Program-made: the position numbers and the translations under genes
NCBI GenBank assembly: GCA_041628815.1
Contig: JBFKOL010000226.1
Coordinates: 1-7,152, forward strand
DNA: 7,152 bases
From: JBFKOL01 sp041628815
GTDB lineage: Bacteria > Bacteroidota > Bacteroidia > Chitinophagales > Saprospiraceae
Direction: 5' to 3'
Part shown: one piece after another, positions 6,202 through 7,152 of the stretch
Layout: every line of letters begins with the position of its first letter
Position numbering within the stretch: position 1 is the first letter of the stretch
Notes under the pieces: generated by a model
The model's database searches: none
Seen by the model: only the letters and a program-made list of their open reading frames with translations
What the model was told of the DNA's origin: nothing

Positions 6202-7152
6202 ATGTCTTCAAAAGATCGCCTTTATGATGTCATAGTATGGGGTGCCACCGGGTTCACAGGACGTCTCGTTGTAGAATATCTGTACCGGAAGTATGGTCTT
6301 GATGGTGAATTGAAATGGGCAATTGCCGGGCGAAACCAGGGAAAGCTAAAATCTGTAGCCGCTTCGATAGGAGATGACCGGTTGCCACGGCTTATAGCTG
6401 ATAGCAGGGACAGGTCTTCTCTTGACCTGATAGTAAAGAAAGCAAAAGTGATTTGTACAACGGTAGGCCCTTACGCGCTTTACGGATCTGATCTTGTTGC
6501 CTCATGCGTCGACAATTCAACCGACTACTGCGATCTCACCGGAGAGGTCCAGTGGATGCGTAAAATGATCGATAGGCATCACGAAAAGGCCGCGAATAAT
6601 GGTGTCCGGATCGTTCACACCTGTGGATTTGATTCCATTCCTTCAGATATGGGCGTATTTTATTTTCAAAATCAATTGAAAAAGCGACATGGGTCGTACG
6701 CCCAACACATAAAATGCAGGGTCAAGTCAATGAAAGGCGGATTCAGTGGAGGCACCTATGCTTCCCTAAGCAATGTCATGCAGGAAGCGGCGGAAGATCC
6801 TTCCATAATGAAAATATTGAATCATCCCTATGGGTTGAACCCCAGAAATGAGATGTCAGGAGAAGACCGCCCGGATTTGAGAAAAGTCATTTACGACAGA
6901 CATCTGAAGACTTGGATCAGTCCATTTGTGATGGCCGTAATCAACACAAAGGTCGTTCGAAGGAGCCATGCACTTTCTGGGTATCCATACGGCAAAGCTT
7001 TCCGCTATGATGAAGCCGTGATGACCGGTAAGGGATTGGGTGGACGTTTGAAAAGTTTGGGTGGCGCTGCCATGCTGGGAATTTTATCGGCGGGCAAACC
7101 CGGTGGCTTGTTAAAAAAGGCTGTTGATGCTTTTATGCCCAATCCTGGTGAC
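6202..7152 (+). CDS. Saccharopine dehydrogenase-like / trans-acting enoyl reductase family protein (cut by right edge)
   Basis: The 317 residues present run in frame to the window end. The N-terminus is an NAD(P)-binding Rossmann fold: YDVIVWGATGFTG with the glycine motif at 14-20, then AIAGRN (40-45). TTVGPYALYG (86-95), DYCDLTGE (108-115), CGFDSIPSDMGV (141-152) and SGGT (182-185) follow. These are the signatures of the family that includes mycobacterial Rv2449c, a trans-acting enoyl reductase in phenolic glycolipid and dimycocerosate synthesis, and the eukaryotic saccharopine dehydrogenase-like oxidoreductase. It is not a true lysine-pathway saccharopine dehydrogenase. Relatives have about 390-415 residues, so some 75-100 are missing on the right. 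Here the substrate is probably an unsaturated or keto lipid, but this is inference, as no polyketide synthase or lipid gene is visible. ATG at 6202 fits the family start and the promoter box; no Shine-Dalgarno sequence is seen. Confidence 0.92.
   Translation, partial: MSSKDRLYDVIVWGATGFTGRLVVEYLYRKYGLDGELKWAIAGRNQGKLKSVAASIGDDRLPRLIADSRDRSSLDLIVKKAKVICTTVGPYALYGSDLVASCVDNSTDYCDLTGEVQWMRKMIDRHHEKAANNGVRIVHTCGFDSIPSDMGVFYFQNQLKKRHGSYAQHIKCRVKSMKGGFSGGTYASLSNVMQEAAEDPSIMKILNHPYGLNPRNEMSGEDRPDLRKVIYDRHLKTWISPFVMAVINTKVVRRSHALSGYPYGKAFRYDEAVMTGKGLGGRLKSLGGAAMLGILSAGKPGGLLKKAVDAFMPNPGD

Noticed and set aside
1..7152. CRISPR array, tRNA, insertion sequence or phage genes
   Set aside because: No regularly spaced repeats, cloverleaf-like sequence, transposase motifs or terminal inverted repeats were seen on either strand.

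Overview
The window looks like a chromosomal piece of a Bacteroidota bacterium (Cytophagia, Saprospiria or Flavobacteriia type; I cannot go lower). The grounds are: start codons with little or no Shine-Dalgarno sequence, -7 boxes resembling the Bacteroidota consensus TAnnTTTG (best case TATTTTTG before the right-hand gene), a lipoprotein with a Cys-Gly-Asp-Asp start, and a gene mix (DUF2141 protein, di-haem reaction-centre-type cytochrome c, secreted SxxK serine hydrolase) common in that phylum. Base composition looks moderate and even, and I see no mobile element, CRISPR array, tRNA or rRNA.

Layout from left to right. Positions 1-932 (minus) hold the N-terminal 310 residues of formate--tetrahydrofolate ligase, cut by the window edge. 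A 173-base divergent spacer follows, then a DUF2141 protein (1106-1528, plus) that lacks the usual signal peptide. It converges on a 511-residue secreted serine hydrolase (1571-3106, minus) that carries an extra C-terminal NTF2-like domain. Also on the minus strand come a small di-haem cytochrome c (3219-3704), D-alanine--D-alanine ligase (3804-4913), a class I SAM-dependent methyltransferase (5000-5686) and a small cysteine-rich lipoprotein (5744-6067). A 134-base divergent spacer with a good promoter box leads to a plus-strand gene for a saccharopine-dehydrogenase-like / trans-acting enoyl reductase-like oxidoreductase (6202 to the right edge, 317 residues present).

The genes do not form one pathway. 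They cover one-carbon metabolism (fhs), peptidoglycan precursor synthesis (ddl), and several envelope or periplasmic proteins (hydrolase, cytochrome, lipoprotein). Minus-strand gaps of 86-112 bases, several with a possible promoter box, suggest mostly single-gene transcription units. The lipoprotein and methyltransferase genes, 57 bases apart, are the likeliest pair. I did not find a convincing new multi-gene system. The points most worth a second look are the hydrolase-NTF2 fusion, the leaderless DUF2141 protein with a six-codon ORF overlapping its start, and the unplaced cysteine-rich lipoprotein.
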